Source: Candidatus Mycoplasma liparidae
GTDB lineage: Bacteria > Bacillota_I > Bacilli_A > Mycoplasmatales > Mycoplasmoidaceae
DNA: 64,000 nucleotides
NCBI GenBank assembly: GCA_009884515.1
Contig: RHHX01000001.1
Span: 248,001-312,000, forward strand
Reading direction: 5' to 3'
In this document: one piece after another, positions 32,655 through 43,404 of the stretch
Position numbering within the stretch: position 1 is the stretch's first letter
Layout of the letters: every line of letters starts with the position of its first letter
Made by a program: the position numbers and the translations under genes
The notes under the pieces: model-generated
Told to the model about the DNA's origin: nothing
The model's database searches: none
Seen by the model: only the letters and a program-made list of their open reading frames with translations

Positions 32655-33529
32655 ACTGTTAAATAGTTTTTAAGTTCTTCTAATTTTTTTAATGATGAAT
32701 CTGTTGCATTAATTGTAATACTAGCATCTTTCATTGCTCCTCATTTTTTAACTATAATTTCAGGTAAATTTTCATCAATAAATAGATGAACTCGAATATT
32801 TTCTAAATCTACTGTATATGTATTTAAAATATCATTTTCAGAATTTGCATTTATATCAATTCATTTTTTCTTTTTTGTTTTTAATAAATCAGGAAGCGGT
32901 TCTAATAAATCATATAAGTCTAATATAGTCTTTGCATCCCTAATGCAAATAAATTTAACTATGATTATTTTTTTATTTTTTGCTTCTTCTAATTGTCTTA
33001 TGCTAATAATAAATTCATTATTTTTTTTAGTTGCAGCTTTTACTTCTAAAAAAGTATCACCATACTTAAAATCATATAATTCTTCATCTATTAAACGCAA
33101 ATTATTTTTGAAATCTATATCTAGAATATTTTTACCTTCTATCATAAATAAAGCTTCAGCTATATCACCATAAATCCTTTTTCTAATATCTTTTATAAAT
33201 TTTGATTTTGAAAAATATTCAATTATTTTTTCGAAAGCAGATTGGATTGATTTATTTTCGTTTAATAATATTTTATTGATTTCTGTACAAACTTCCTCTA
33301 AAAAATCAAGATCAAATACTTTTTTATTAAAAGAAAAGTAATGGGCAGAAATATTTTTATTAATTTTATTATTAAATATTTTATATTCACCTTTGTATTT
33401 AATATGGTCATACTTTATTTTTTCAAGATCACCTAAATGCAGATTATTGTAATCTATATTTGAAATAAATAATCCATAATTATCATTGTTATTTATTATA
33501 TCTATTATTCAATTATTTTGATTTTCCAT
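32642..33529 (-). CDS. PD-(D/E)XK motif protein of the Z1 operon (DUF4420-like)
   Basis: A 295-residue protein. Near residues 121-166 the order GDIAEALFMIE, then YDFKYGDTFLEVKAA gives a restriction-type catalytic core, with Glu125, Asp153 and the Glu162-Val-Lys164 pair. Nucleases of this type are encoded next to Z1 proteins in predicted restriction operons. The gene starts inside the end of the Z1 gene (17-base overlap), so the two are translationally coupled. It is the likely DNA-cutting subunit. The nuclease assignment is from motif order and context. Confidence 0.8.
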
Positions 33530-34913
33530 AGTTTGTGCCCCTAACTAAATCTAATTCTTTATCTATTTTTCTTAATTCTGGCTCGATAAGGGAAATATTT
33601 TGAATTTCTCCTTCTTTAAAAAGATTAATATATCTTTCACAATTTTCAAGAGCATTAAATGTTTTTTCATCCATTAATATTTTCATATGTTTTACTCGAT
33701 ATTCTTTTCTATACCCAAACCATCTACATCTTTGTAATAAAGTATCAACAGTGATAATTTCATTTGGAGTGTTCAGGAATAATTCAACCATTAAATTTTC
33801 AAATGTATTACCTCTTGAAAGTAAGTGTCCACCAATAATTATTTTGTATGTTTTATTTTCTATTCCTTTTTCTTGATTAATATTTTCGGAATTTAGAATT
33901 ATTATTTCTATTCCGTCGGTATATTTTTTAACAAATTCAATGAATTTATCTTTTTCAATTGATGTTTTTTCAAAATACTTATTATAAAAAAAATCATAAT
34001 TATCTTTCATTGATCTGATTATTTTCGAGCAACTTCTTGCTATTTCTTCATGCTTTGATGTTTCTAAAAATCAATTAATTAATAAATCAGAATCAATATT
34101 TTTTACTTCAAAACTATCTTTTTGTTCAAAATATAAATTATATGAAGCAATAAAATGTGTAATTATAGATTTTCTTAATTTTGCATGTTGAATATCTTCG
34201 CCAGTTTCTATATCATCTTCTAAATTAGTGATATATATTTCTTCTTTTTTTTCATTAAAATATTTTCAACCAGTATAACCATCTCCTGGTTTTCACGAAA
34301 ATATTTTTCTAGCTTTTAAAGAAATAGAACTACTACTTAAAATATTACCATATGGTGTTGCAGTAACTTTTAATAGTTTTGAATTATAAAATCTTTCAAA
34401 TATTTCTTTAATTGCTACATATAATGCACTAGGATTACTTTCTGATTTTTCTATATTAATTGAACCAAAATCAGATTCATCATCAATTATTAAAACTTTT
34501 TTATCTCTTAAATCAATATCATCAAAAATATTTTTTCTAAGATTATCAATAGTTTTTGCATTTTTAATGATATTGAACAATGATGGTATATTTTTATTGA
34601 ATGATTTTTCAGAATCTTTTATAATTTGTATTTGCAATTTTCCTGATGTTGTAAATTCTATTAATTCTTTTTCTAATCTTGTTTGTGTCTGATTAAGTAA
34701 AGAATTAGTATTTCCTCCAAAAATAATAATATAGTTATATTTTAAGTCAATAGCTGTTTTAATTATTTCTAATATTTTTCTTGTTTTTCCAGATTGAACT
34801 TGTGCGATACATAAAACAATTTCATCTTTATCTGATTCTAAAATATTCCGAAAATTATATTCTTTGTTTGTGAATATTTCTTTATTTTTTATTTTTTGAC
34901 CAAGTTCTCACAT
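33513..34913 (-). CDS. Z1-domain superfamily-2 helicase-like ATPase
   Basis: A 466-residue protein with all hallmarks of the Z1 family: Walker A VQSGKT at residues 39-44, Walker B IIDDESD (~residues 143-149), motif III VTATPYGN (~residue 184), motif V-like LLSRGNTFENL (~residue 366) and the DTLLQRCRWFGYR box (~residues 390-402). Z1 proteins are the motor components of MORC-linked restriction operons described by comparative genomics. It starts 11 bases after the stop of the upstream GHKL gene and overlaps the nuclease gene. It is shorter than many Z1 proteins, which exceed 700 residues. Confidence 0.92.
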
Positions 34914-34924
34914 TTTATCACCCA

Positions 34925-36697
34925 CTATATTTTTTTACAATATGAAACAACATCATTAAATGTTGTTATAAAATCTTTTTTAACCATATCATTTATTGTG
35001 TTAACTTCATTTGAAATTATCATAATAATAATAATTGGATAAATAATTTTTCCTCTTATGTTAGTATCCCCATTTATTAAAAGAGGTTTTCAAAAGGAGT
35101 GATCATTATTAAAAAAAACTTCAATTCTTTTTTCATCTTGGTTTCTTTTAATTTTTATTAAATCAGAACCTAATTTATTACTTTCATATATTCTTGCTTC
35201 ATATTCAGTATCATAAATAAAAAACTTGAAAAAATTATCTCCATTTTCATCCTTATTAATTGAACAATTAATATTAGATAAATGATTAGATACAATATTT
35301 TTAATAGTTTTTAATTCATCACTATCAACCTTCTCATTTTTTTGATATTTAGTTAGTTCTACAATATGTTTTATTATTCCTCATAAAGATCTATATAAAA
35401 ATTTAGTTTGTTCTTGAAGGACTAAATCCGAACTTTTGTCTTTTTCTTCATCATATGATCAATCAAATTTAGATTTATTTTTATCAGGACTTTCAATACC
35501 AGTTAAATTTATTTCACCATACATTCACCTATAAGTTGGATCAGCTTTTGATTCTGTAAACATAAGATTACTACATTGTTCACCCTCATTTGGTCCATGA
35601 TTTATTGCTCTGTCAATATGATATGTAGTCAATCCGGTATATTTTTGTTTGGAAAAACTATTTTTATCATTTTGAAAATCACCACCTAATATACCAAATG
35701 AAATTTTAGTTTCATTTCTATTAAGACGTATTTCTCTTTCAAAAAATAGGTCTTTCGCACCTAGAAATTTTTCATATGATTCTATTCTTAAATCTAAAAA
35801 AGCATTAATGTAGTTAATTGAAGGAAGAACTAATGTTTCGCCTCTTTCACTACAATAATTCTTTATTTTTTCTTGTTTTTCGTCATCATTTAAATAATTA
35901 ATTTCCTCTAATTTTATTAATTCTTTTTTAATTTCTAATTTTATTTCATTAATTTTATCATCAGATATTTGTTTACTTTTTCCCTTTTGATAATTTATGA
36001 ATTGACTAAAATTAAACGGAATATTTTTGAATTCTTGAATAAAAACTTTTCCATTTAAACCACTCCTTTCATCAGCTGCAATGTATGAGAGAGATATTTT
36101 TAATCCTCTTTTAATTAATTTAGAATATCTTTGTCCTAATGCATTTTTTATTTCTGTAAGTCTTGCCTTATTTATTTTTCTATCTCTATAAATATTAGAA
36201 ATGATAATTTTTGTTCCTGATTCCGAATCAGGAAAAATATTTTCATTTGTTTCTACTGCTTGTAATTCTATTGCTTTTGATTTATTTTTTGTTTTTGTTT
36301 CAAAATCAATACAATATGTTTTTTCGTCTTTCTTTTTACTATAAACTAAACCATCTTCTCCAAATCAAAAAATGCCTAATTTCATTCCTATTCCATATTG
36401 ATTGTAGTCATTATTTGTTTTTCCTTCTCTACTATTAGGTTGCATAGCATTTAATAATTCAAGCATATCCATACCATTAGCATTATCACTAATAGTAATC
36501 TTTTTGTTTTTAACATCACTATAGTCAATCTCGATATTAATTATTAAACCATCTATAGGATTATCAGGATTTTTATTTTTATATGAAGAAACAGAATTGT
36601 CAATAAATTCTGATAAAGCTAATCAATGAGTTGTTCTTTCATTTTGATAACCTCTTATTAATTCATATGTTGCTACAAGTTTTATTGTATTATCCAT
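34925..36697 (-). CDS. MORC/MutL-like GHKL ATPase
   Basis: A 590-residue soluble protein. The N-terminal GHKL fold is complete: N-box LSEFIDNSVSS (Glu30, Asp33, Asn34), G1 box DNANGMD (Asp71-Asp77) and G2 box YGIGMKLGIF (residues 101-110). In MutL, Hsp90 and MORC proteins such folds clamp around DNA on ATP binding. The C-terminal ~350 residues are not recognisable. It is the first gene of a three-gene operon with Z1 and PD-(D/E)XK. AAGGAA lies 10 bases before the chosen ATG at 36697; a second ATG four bases upstream is out of frame. Confidence 0.9.
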
Positions 36698-36728
36698 GCA
36701 TGTATTCCTTCATTTTTGATCTATAAAA

Positions 36729-36734
36729 TTATAT
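36729..36734 (-). promoter_or_regulatory. Candidate -10 box of the MORC-Z1 operon
   Basis: TATAAT on the minus strand, 31 bases before the MORC start codon. The operator-like inverted repeat lies about 25 bases further upstream. No clear -35 box is visible. Confidence 0.5.
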
Positions 36735-36758
36735 TGAACATTCTTAAATATTAAAACC

Positions 36759-36778
36759 AACAATAGTTGTTCTATAAT
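36759..36778 (+). promoter_or_regulatory. Operator-like inverted repeat plus TATAAT (site O1)
   Basis: AACAA-TAG-TTGTT at 36759-36771 is immediately followed by TATAAT at 36773-36778, which faces the XRE-like gene. It lies between that gene and the divergent MORC operon. A closely related palindrome next to a TATAAT box occurs in front of the HNH gene (O2), so both are likely binding sites for one regulator. Confidence 0.65.
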
Positions 36779-36809
36779 TATGATTATAAGTAGAAAAATA
36801 GAGAATGAG

Positions 36810-37148
36810 ATGGACAAAAATGAAAACAAATCAAAACCCAACGGGGGGGGGGGAGACAGTTATAAGCAATATGTTCCTAATATCAAATTATTCATTACTG
36901 AATTAAGAAATAAACTACTGAAAATAACTATTGAACAGTTTATTTTCCAAATGGGCTGAAATAATGTGCAATATTATCAAAAAATAGTTAATGGTTATTA
37001 TGATAAAAATCATGAAAAAAAATACAGTATTCCAACAATAGATATATTATTTGGAGGAATTAGTCACGCTATTTATAATTTTGATAATTGAAAAAATAAA
37101 GAAAATGAAATTAATGATTTAATAATAGAATTTTTTAAAAATTGATAG
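36810..37148 (+). CDS. XRE-like small DNA-binding protein with a G11 tract (possible controller)
   Basis: A 112-residue protein, open through four consecutive glycines encoded by an 11-base G run (codons 12-15). Residues ~26-88 look like an XRE helix-turn-helix: ITELRNKLLKITIEQFIFQM, GWNNVQYYQKIVNG, then SIPTIDILFGGISHAI. It is divergent from the MORC-Z1 operon, with operator O1 in between, the arrangement of controller proteins of restriction systems. Trp codons are TGA. A second ATG at 36805 in another frame would be used productively only after slippage, but it meets a stop soon. The DNA-binding call is from pattern only. Confidence 0.65.
36843..36853 (+). repeat. Poly-G tract, G11
   Basis: Eleven consecutive G in codons 12-15 of the XRE-like gene. 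Such a run is extremely unlikely by chance in sequence this poor in G and C. Any change that is not a multiple of three shifts the frame and destroys the product. Confidence 0.95.
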
Positions 37149-37176
37149 AAAAATAATCCTATTGATTTTTCAAAAG

Positions 37177-37195
37177 ACAACTATAGTTGTATAAT
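37177..37195 (+). promoter_or_regulatory. Perfect 14-bp palindrome plus TATAAT (site O2)
   Basis: ACAACTATAGTTGT at 37177-37190 is a perfect palindrome that overlaps TATAAT at 37190-37195. The start codon of the HNH gene follows only 8 bases after the box, so the mRNA would be nearly leaderless. The palindrome occupies the space in front of the -10 box. Confidence 0.7.
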
Positions 37196-37203
37196 AAATC
37201 AAT

Positions 37204-38166
37204 ATGATTAATACGATTGAATGAGAAAAATTTTTAAAAAATATTAACAAAAAAGCAATATTAAATAGTAAAGAATACAAATGGTTAAAATATCCATATA
37301 AACCAGCATTATTATTATCAATAATTGATAGTGTTGAGAGTGGAAAACTGTTCAATCAGGATATTGATTTAAATAATTTGAATATTATTAAAAAATATTA
37401 TGAATATATTACATATAATTATGAATTTTGAAGTTATATTACAAAAAATGAAAAATCAAAAAAAGTTTGAGATACCGGGATTAAAAACATTACAGTTCAA
37501 AAGCAAGTATTAAGAAATATTTGTGAAATGCCAGCTTCTAAATTGATGACTAATAATTCTATTTTTCAATTTGATAATGAAAGCAAGAAAATAAGAATAA
37601 ATTTATCTATCAATTCAGATGAAATTGAAGAATATAGAAAAGAATTAATTAATGTTTGTATTTATTCATTAAGAGATAGCAATAAAAATGCTTATGAATG
37701 ATTAGAAGAAAATAACTATAGTCAATTTAAAGAATATGTTTATGAAAAAATATATAGAAAAACTTTGACGTTTTCAAAAAGTAGAGGATATTTGCAACAT
37801 GTTTTTGCTACTAGTGTTAAAGATAGAGATGGTAAATGCATTGTATGTTGTATTAATAGACCGGAATTATTACAAGCATGTCATATCAAACCTTTTTCAC
37901 AATGTTCTAATCAAATAGAACAAACTGATGCTAATAATGGGATAACTTTGTGTGCAAATCATCATAAATTATTTGATGTTGGTTTGTTTACATTTGATGA
38001 AAAATGAAATATAAAAACTAATAATAAAAAATTATTAGATGATGATATTGATCTTTTTTTTAAACAATATGAATTTTGTTATTCAAATATTAAAAAAGAA
38101 TTTGGATTTTTAAATACTTATTTAAAATTTCATAATGAAAAAATATATAAAAACTTAGTAAATTAA
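37204..38166 (+). CDS. HNH endonuclease of the defence island
   Basis: A 320-residue protein. The C-terminal part is an HNH nuclease: a Cys pair near residue 212 (KCIVCC), CHIKPFSQC with His227, then NNGITLCANHHKLFD, with the zinc Cys at 250 and His at 253-254. It resembles the HNH_2 type found in restriction nucleases. The N-terminal ~190 residues (VWDTGIKNITVQKQ...) could be the DNA-recognition part. The promoter with palindrome O2 lies directly in front, which ties the gene to the XRE-like regulator. It is convergent with aspS. Confidence 0.85.
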
Positions 38167-38181
38167 TTTACTAAGTTTTTC
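38149..38181. terminator. Bidirectional terminator HNH gene / aspS
   Basis: AAAACTTAGTAAATT / AATTTACTAAGTTTT is a perfect 15-base stem with T-runs on both strands. It overlaps both stop codons. Confidence 0.9.
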
Positions 38182-39913
38182 TTAAATTTAAAATATCTAA
38201 ATCTTCATCTTTAACCATACTAGGAGAATTAAATGTTCGATCAATACCCATTGAATTTTTAGGAAAAGCAATCACATCTTTAATTGATAATGAGTTAGTT
38301 AAAATCATTAATAATCGGTCTATTCCAAGAGCAATGCCACCATGTGGAGGTGCTCCAAATTTTAAAGCATCAAGAAAAAACCCGAAGTTATTTTCAATAT
38401 CTTCATTACTTAAACCAATTGCGCTAAACATTGCCTTTTGTACTTTATTGGTATGGATTCTAATAGAACCACCACCAATTTCAAAACCATTTAAAACTAA
38501 ATCAAAAGACTTACCTTTTGCTTTTTCCTTATTAAAACAGAAGGTATTAATGTATTTATCTTCAGGCATTGTAAAAGGATGATGTGCAGCATGATATTTT
38601 TTTGTTTCTAAATCATATTCAAATAAAGGTCAATCAGTTACTCATAAAAAGTTTAAATCGTTCTTATTAAGTAATAAGTTAAATTCATCTCTAGCAGCTA
38701 TTCTAACAGCTCCAAGAGCATTATTTACAATATTTTCATCATGAATAATAAATAAAGCTAAACCTTTATCAATTTTTTCTTTTAATAAAATAGTTTTACC
38801 AATCGTTTGATAATTTTCAAAATTAGATTCAATTGCAACACCTTTTTCAAAATAAATTCAATTTAGTTGTTTTACAAAATTATCATTAGCTATTTTTTTC
38901 AAGACTTTCATATTTTGAATATTAATATTAACATTTGGAATAATAATTGTTTTTACTTTTTTACCATCAGAAATTATTTTTTTTAAATTTTTATCAATAT
39001 CTTCTAAATTTAATAATTCACTACTAAGATCAATTATTTTAGAATCAAAACGAGTATCAGGCTTATCAGAGCCATAGATATTCATTGCATCATTAAAAGT
39101 TATTGTTTTTAATGGAATTATTAAGTCTAAATTTAAAGTTTTCTTTAAAGAAAACTTTAAAAGTTCTTCAACAGTAGTTTTAATATGTTCTTCCTTAACA
39201 AAAGACATTTCAATATCTAATTGAGTAAATTCAGGTTGTCTATCAGATCTTGAATCTTCATCTCTAAAACATTTAGCTACTTGATAATATCTATTTAAAC
39301 CAGCAATCATTAATAATTGTTTATAAATTTGCGCTGATTGAGGCAAAGCAAAAAAGTTATTTTTACCAATTCTTGTAGGAACAATAAAATCTCTAGCACC
39401 TTCAGGTGTTGGCTTTGCTAAAATAGGAGTTTCAACATCAATAAAATCATTGTGAGATAAAAAATTTCTCATGCTTAAAATAAAATCAGATCTTAATTTT
39501 AAATTTTTTTGAAAGACAGGTCTTCTTAAATCTAAATAACGATATTGTAATCTAACTTTTTCGAGAGCATCAGTTTCATCTTCAATAATCATTGGTGTAA
39601 GTTCAGATTTATTAAGAACATTTATTTTGGTAATTAAAAGTTCGAATTCACCTGTTTTAATTTTTTGATTCGGAGTTTTTCTTCTAACAACTTTACCAAT
39701 AAACTCAACAACATCTTCTCTTTTTAATTCACTAGCTTTATCAAAAAGTTCAGAATCAATATGAACTATTACTTGTACTTTTCCCTTAATATCACCAACA
39801 TCAATAAAAATTAATTTAGGCAATTTTCTAACAGTTTTTATTCAACCTCTAATACAAATTAATTGATCAACATGAGTTTGATCAACATTTCCACAATAAA
39901 CACGTTTAATCAT
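38171..39913 (-). CDS. aspS: Aspartyl-tRNA synthetase
   Basis: A 580-residue class IIb synthetase. It has the N-terminal OB-fold anticodon-binding domain (GNVDQTHVDQLICIRGWI), motif 2 in AKCFRDEDSRSDRQPEFTQ, and motif 3 GIALGIDRLLMIL. The bacterial-type GAD insertion lies between motifs 2 and 3. It ends at a terminator. The ATG at 39913 overlaps the hisS stop by 8 bases, which shows the operon hisS-aspS with coupled translation. All Trp codons in the conserved parts are TGA. Confidence 0.97.
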
Positions 39914-41186
39914 TTTTATTACAACTTTCTAATTTTAAAAAATTATTAATTTCATCAAAACTAATATGATGTTCGATTTTATCAATTTGACTCTTGATAA
40001 TAACCTTATTATTTTTTATTTCTTCATCACCAATAATAATTATGTTTTTTGTTTTATGTTTATCAACGAATTTAAAATGTGTTGATAATTTATATGTTTG
40101 ATTATTAATGATCACTTTTATATTATCTTTTCTTAAAGTGTTAAGAATTTTCATTGCATGAATATGACTTTTCTCTGATAAAGGTAAAATAATTACATCA
40201 TATGTAAAATCATCTAAAAAATCAGGATTTTCTTCAAGAGTTGATATTATCATTCTTTCAATACCAAGACCAAATCCAATTCCAATCACATCAGGTCCAC
40301 CAGTTTGTTCTATTAATTTATTATAACGACCACCACCAATAATTGTTGACTGTCCTTTTAAAATTTTTGAATTTAAAATAAATTCAAAAATAACGCCATT
40401 ATAATAATCCAATCCTCTAACAAGAATTGGATTTATAATATATTTAATATCCATAAAATCCATTATTTTTTGAAAATTTTGAAAATATGTTTTTTCTTCA
40501 TTTGTTAAAAATACTTCAATTTTTGGTGCATTAATAACAAAATCCTTTGAACCATCGACTTTATCATCCAAAATCCTTAAAGGATTGACATTAATTCTAT
40601 TTTGAGAATCTTTAGATAACTTATCTTTATGCTCAAGAAAATAAGTATTTAAAGCTGCAGTTCATTTATTTCTAGATTCATCACTACCAATATTATTAAT
40701 TTCTAATTTATAGTTAGTAATTTTTAATTTTCTTAAAATAGTAGTTGCCAATAAAATAACATCAACTTCATCATATAAAGTTACATTACCAATGTATTCA
40801 ACACCAAATTGATTAAATTGTCTTTGTCTTCCTGATTGAGGTCTTTCATATCTAAACATTGGACCAATATAATAAACTTTTAAAAAGTTGCTCGTTTTTA
40901 AAAGTTTATTTTCAACAATTGCTCTAATAGTTCCAGCAGTACCTTCAGGTCTTAGAACTAAACTTCTTCCACCTTTATCAGTAAAATCATAAAATTCTTT
41001 AGTAACAATATCAGTTGTTTCACCAACTGATTTTATATATAAATCTTTTGATTCAAAAATAGGAGTTCTTATTTCATTAATATTGAATTCTTCAGCTGTT
41101 TCTTTAAAAATTCTTTCAATTTTGCTAAATATTTTAGCATCATTATCAATTAAATCAACGGTTCCCCGAGGTCTTTTATAATCCAT
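39906..41186 (-). CDS. hisS: Histidyl-tRNA synthetase
   Basis: A 426-residue class IIa synthetase. It has the N-terminal PRGTVDLID (family KPRGTxD), motif 2 around MFRYERPQSGRQRQFNQFGVE (~residue 115), histidine-specific RGLDYYNG, and motif 3 GIGFGLGIERM. The C-terminal HGTP anticodon domain is present. The start at 41186 places PRGT at residue 5, as is usual; an upstream ATG at 41219 would overlap rel by 16 bases and add 11 unusual residues. Confidence 0.97.
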
Positions 41187-41203
41187 AAAATAATACTTTA
41201 TCC

Positions 41204-43342
41204 CTAAATTAATTCTCAATCATCAATAGTATTTCTAAACATTAATTCATTCATTATTTTGTCTAAATGTTTATAGTTTTTAACATATAATTCAATATTA
41301 ATTATACAAGTTTTTTCTATTTTATTTTTATTTAGAAGAAAATAAGAAATATTAGCCCGATACTTAACAGTGATATTCATTATTTTTGAAGATAGTGAAG
41401 TTGATCAAGGAGAATATATTTTTATTTTTGCTTTAAAATAACGATCAGTTTTTTTAATGTTTGCGAAATTTCATTCAACAACAATTCGTTTTAATTCTTC
41501 ATTATCTTTAATAGTTTTACAACCAAATCTGTGAATGTTTAAAGTTTTATTTTTCAAAATTCCCACAATATCTAAAGTAGGTATTTTACTACAACAGTTA
41601 GGGATTCCAATTCCATCATATTCAATATTATCAATTTCATTAAATAATGATTTTCTACGAGAAAAACGATAAGTTAAACTTTTAACTACTTGAACAATAT
41701 TTTTATCTGGAATATTTGAAAAAATATTAGCAATATCTTCGATTTTAATTTCTTTAACAAGCTTAATAAAATCTTCAAGTTCTAATTGGTTGTATTCAAG
41801 TTTAATAGTTTCTAAAATATGTTCAATCATAATTGAAGAATCTTTAACAATTATTTCATCTAAGAATTTTTTAATATTTATTTTATCAATATTATCAATT
41901 TCTTTTAATTCATTTCTAATGATATTTTTAGTTGCTATTTTCTTTGTTAATTGTAGTCAATACTTGTTAATTGTTTTAAAATTTGAAAATTCAACTGAAA
42001 TAATATCACCAGATTCAATAGTTGAGTCTCAAGACACTCTCTTATTATTAATAAAAAAGGCATTTAAATATGGAAATTTTTCTTTTAAAACTTTTGACAC
42101 AAAATCAATCGCATTCGAGTTACTAATAATAGAAACCCATTTATTTTCATCTTTGAAAAAAACTTCAATAATTTTGTTTTTTGAAATTTCTTTAATAGCT
42201 AGTAATTTTTCATCTTGTCTAGTAGTACTATCACTTAAATAATCACTAATCATATTTTGAATTAAACGTTCTGATTGTTCTTTTTCATGTGATTCTTTGT
42301 ACTTTCAATGTCCAGCAATACCAAATTCATTTTTAATATCCATTTTTTTAGTTCTAATTTGGATTTCAATAGTTGAATCTTCATAAATAATAGTTGTATG
42401 TAAAGATTGATATAAGTTAGCTTTTGGATTAGAAATATAATCTTTTAAATTTGCCTTTATATGATAATAGTTTAAATGGATTAAACCTAAAACACTATAA
42501 CAATCCATAATATCATCAACCATAATTCTAATACCAAATAGATCAGTGCAATTTATTATATTAGTTTCAAATTCATTTTTTAAATAAGTAGAATAAACAC
42601 CTTTAATTCTCTTTTTCATTTCATGATTAATAGAGTTGTTATTTAATAATGAAGCAATATCATTACTAATTGATTCGAATTTTTCACCCTTAGATGCTAT
42701 TTCAGCATCAACAGTTTCAGTTAATTCTTTATATTCTTTTGGATGTAAAACTTTGAAACAAATATTTAACAATTCAGTTTTAATTCAAAATAAACCTAAT
42801 CTTCCAGCAATATTAGCATAAATTTCAAGAGTTTCTTTTGCTATTACTCTTTGTTTTTCAGGTTTTAAATACTCAATAGTCTTCATATTATGTAACCGAT
42901 CAGCTATTTTAATAATAATTGCTCTTAAATCAATTGAAATAGACATAAAAACTTGAATAATATAATCGTTCTTATCTTCAGATTTATAATCTTCATTGTC
43001 TCTGTTTGATTTAGAAATATCAGAAACTTTAGTAACCATTACTACAAGTCGAGTAATATCATCACCAAATTTTTTTTTCATTAGTTCTTTAGTACAATCT
43101 GTATCTTCAATAACATCATGAAGAATAGCAGCACAAATTGTATTAATATCTAAATATAATTCAATTAAAATAACAGCAACAGCAATTGGATGAATTATAT
43201 AAGGCTCACCAGATTTACGAAGTTGTTTACCATGTTTTTCATTAGCAAAATCAATAGCTTTGTCTACTAATTCCCTTTCTGATTCTGAATAATCAAAGTC
43301 AGACATTTTTTTAAGTAAGTCATTTTTTTTCTTTTTAATCAT
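41204..43342 (-). CDS. rel: Bifunctional (p)ppGpp synthetase/hydrolase (Rel)
   Basis: A 712-residue RelA/SpoT homologue that makes and breaks (p)ppGpp, the starvation alarmone. The HD hydrolase domain has YIIHPIAVA (His51) and HDVIEDT (His75-Asp76). The synthetase has DLFGIRIMVDD (~residue 268), KDYISNPKANLYQSLHTT (~residue 302) and EIQIRTKKMD. A TGS domain, a CCSKIP segment and an ACT-like end follow. Both active sites look intact, so it is probably bifunctional. It lies upstream of hisS-aspS, an arrangement also common in Firmicutes. Confidence 0.95.
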
Positions 43343-43404
43343 TCAATTCTCATCTAGAAATTTTATTTAACAAAATTTTATATAATTATATATAATTAAT
43401 TGAT

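Noticed and set aside
36211..36438. 75-codon hydrophobic plus-strand frame
   Set aside because: Antisense to the MORC-like ATPase gene; no own signals.
31217..38166. Presence of an insertion sequence or integrase that would explain acquisition of the island
   Set aside because: No transposase, integrase or terminal inverted repeats are seen; direct repeats at the borders were not found by eye.
41790..42242. 150-codon hydrophobic open frame on the plus strand
   Set aside because: Antisense to rel, whose motifs are clear.
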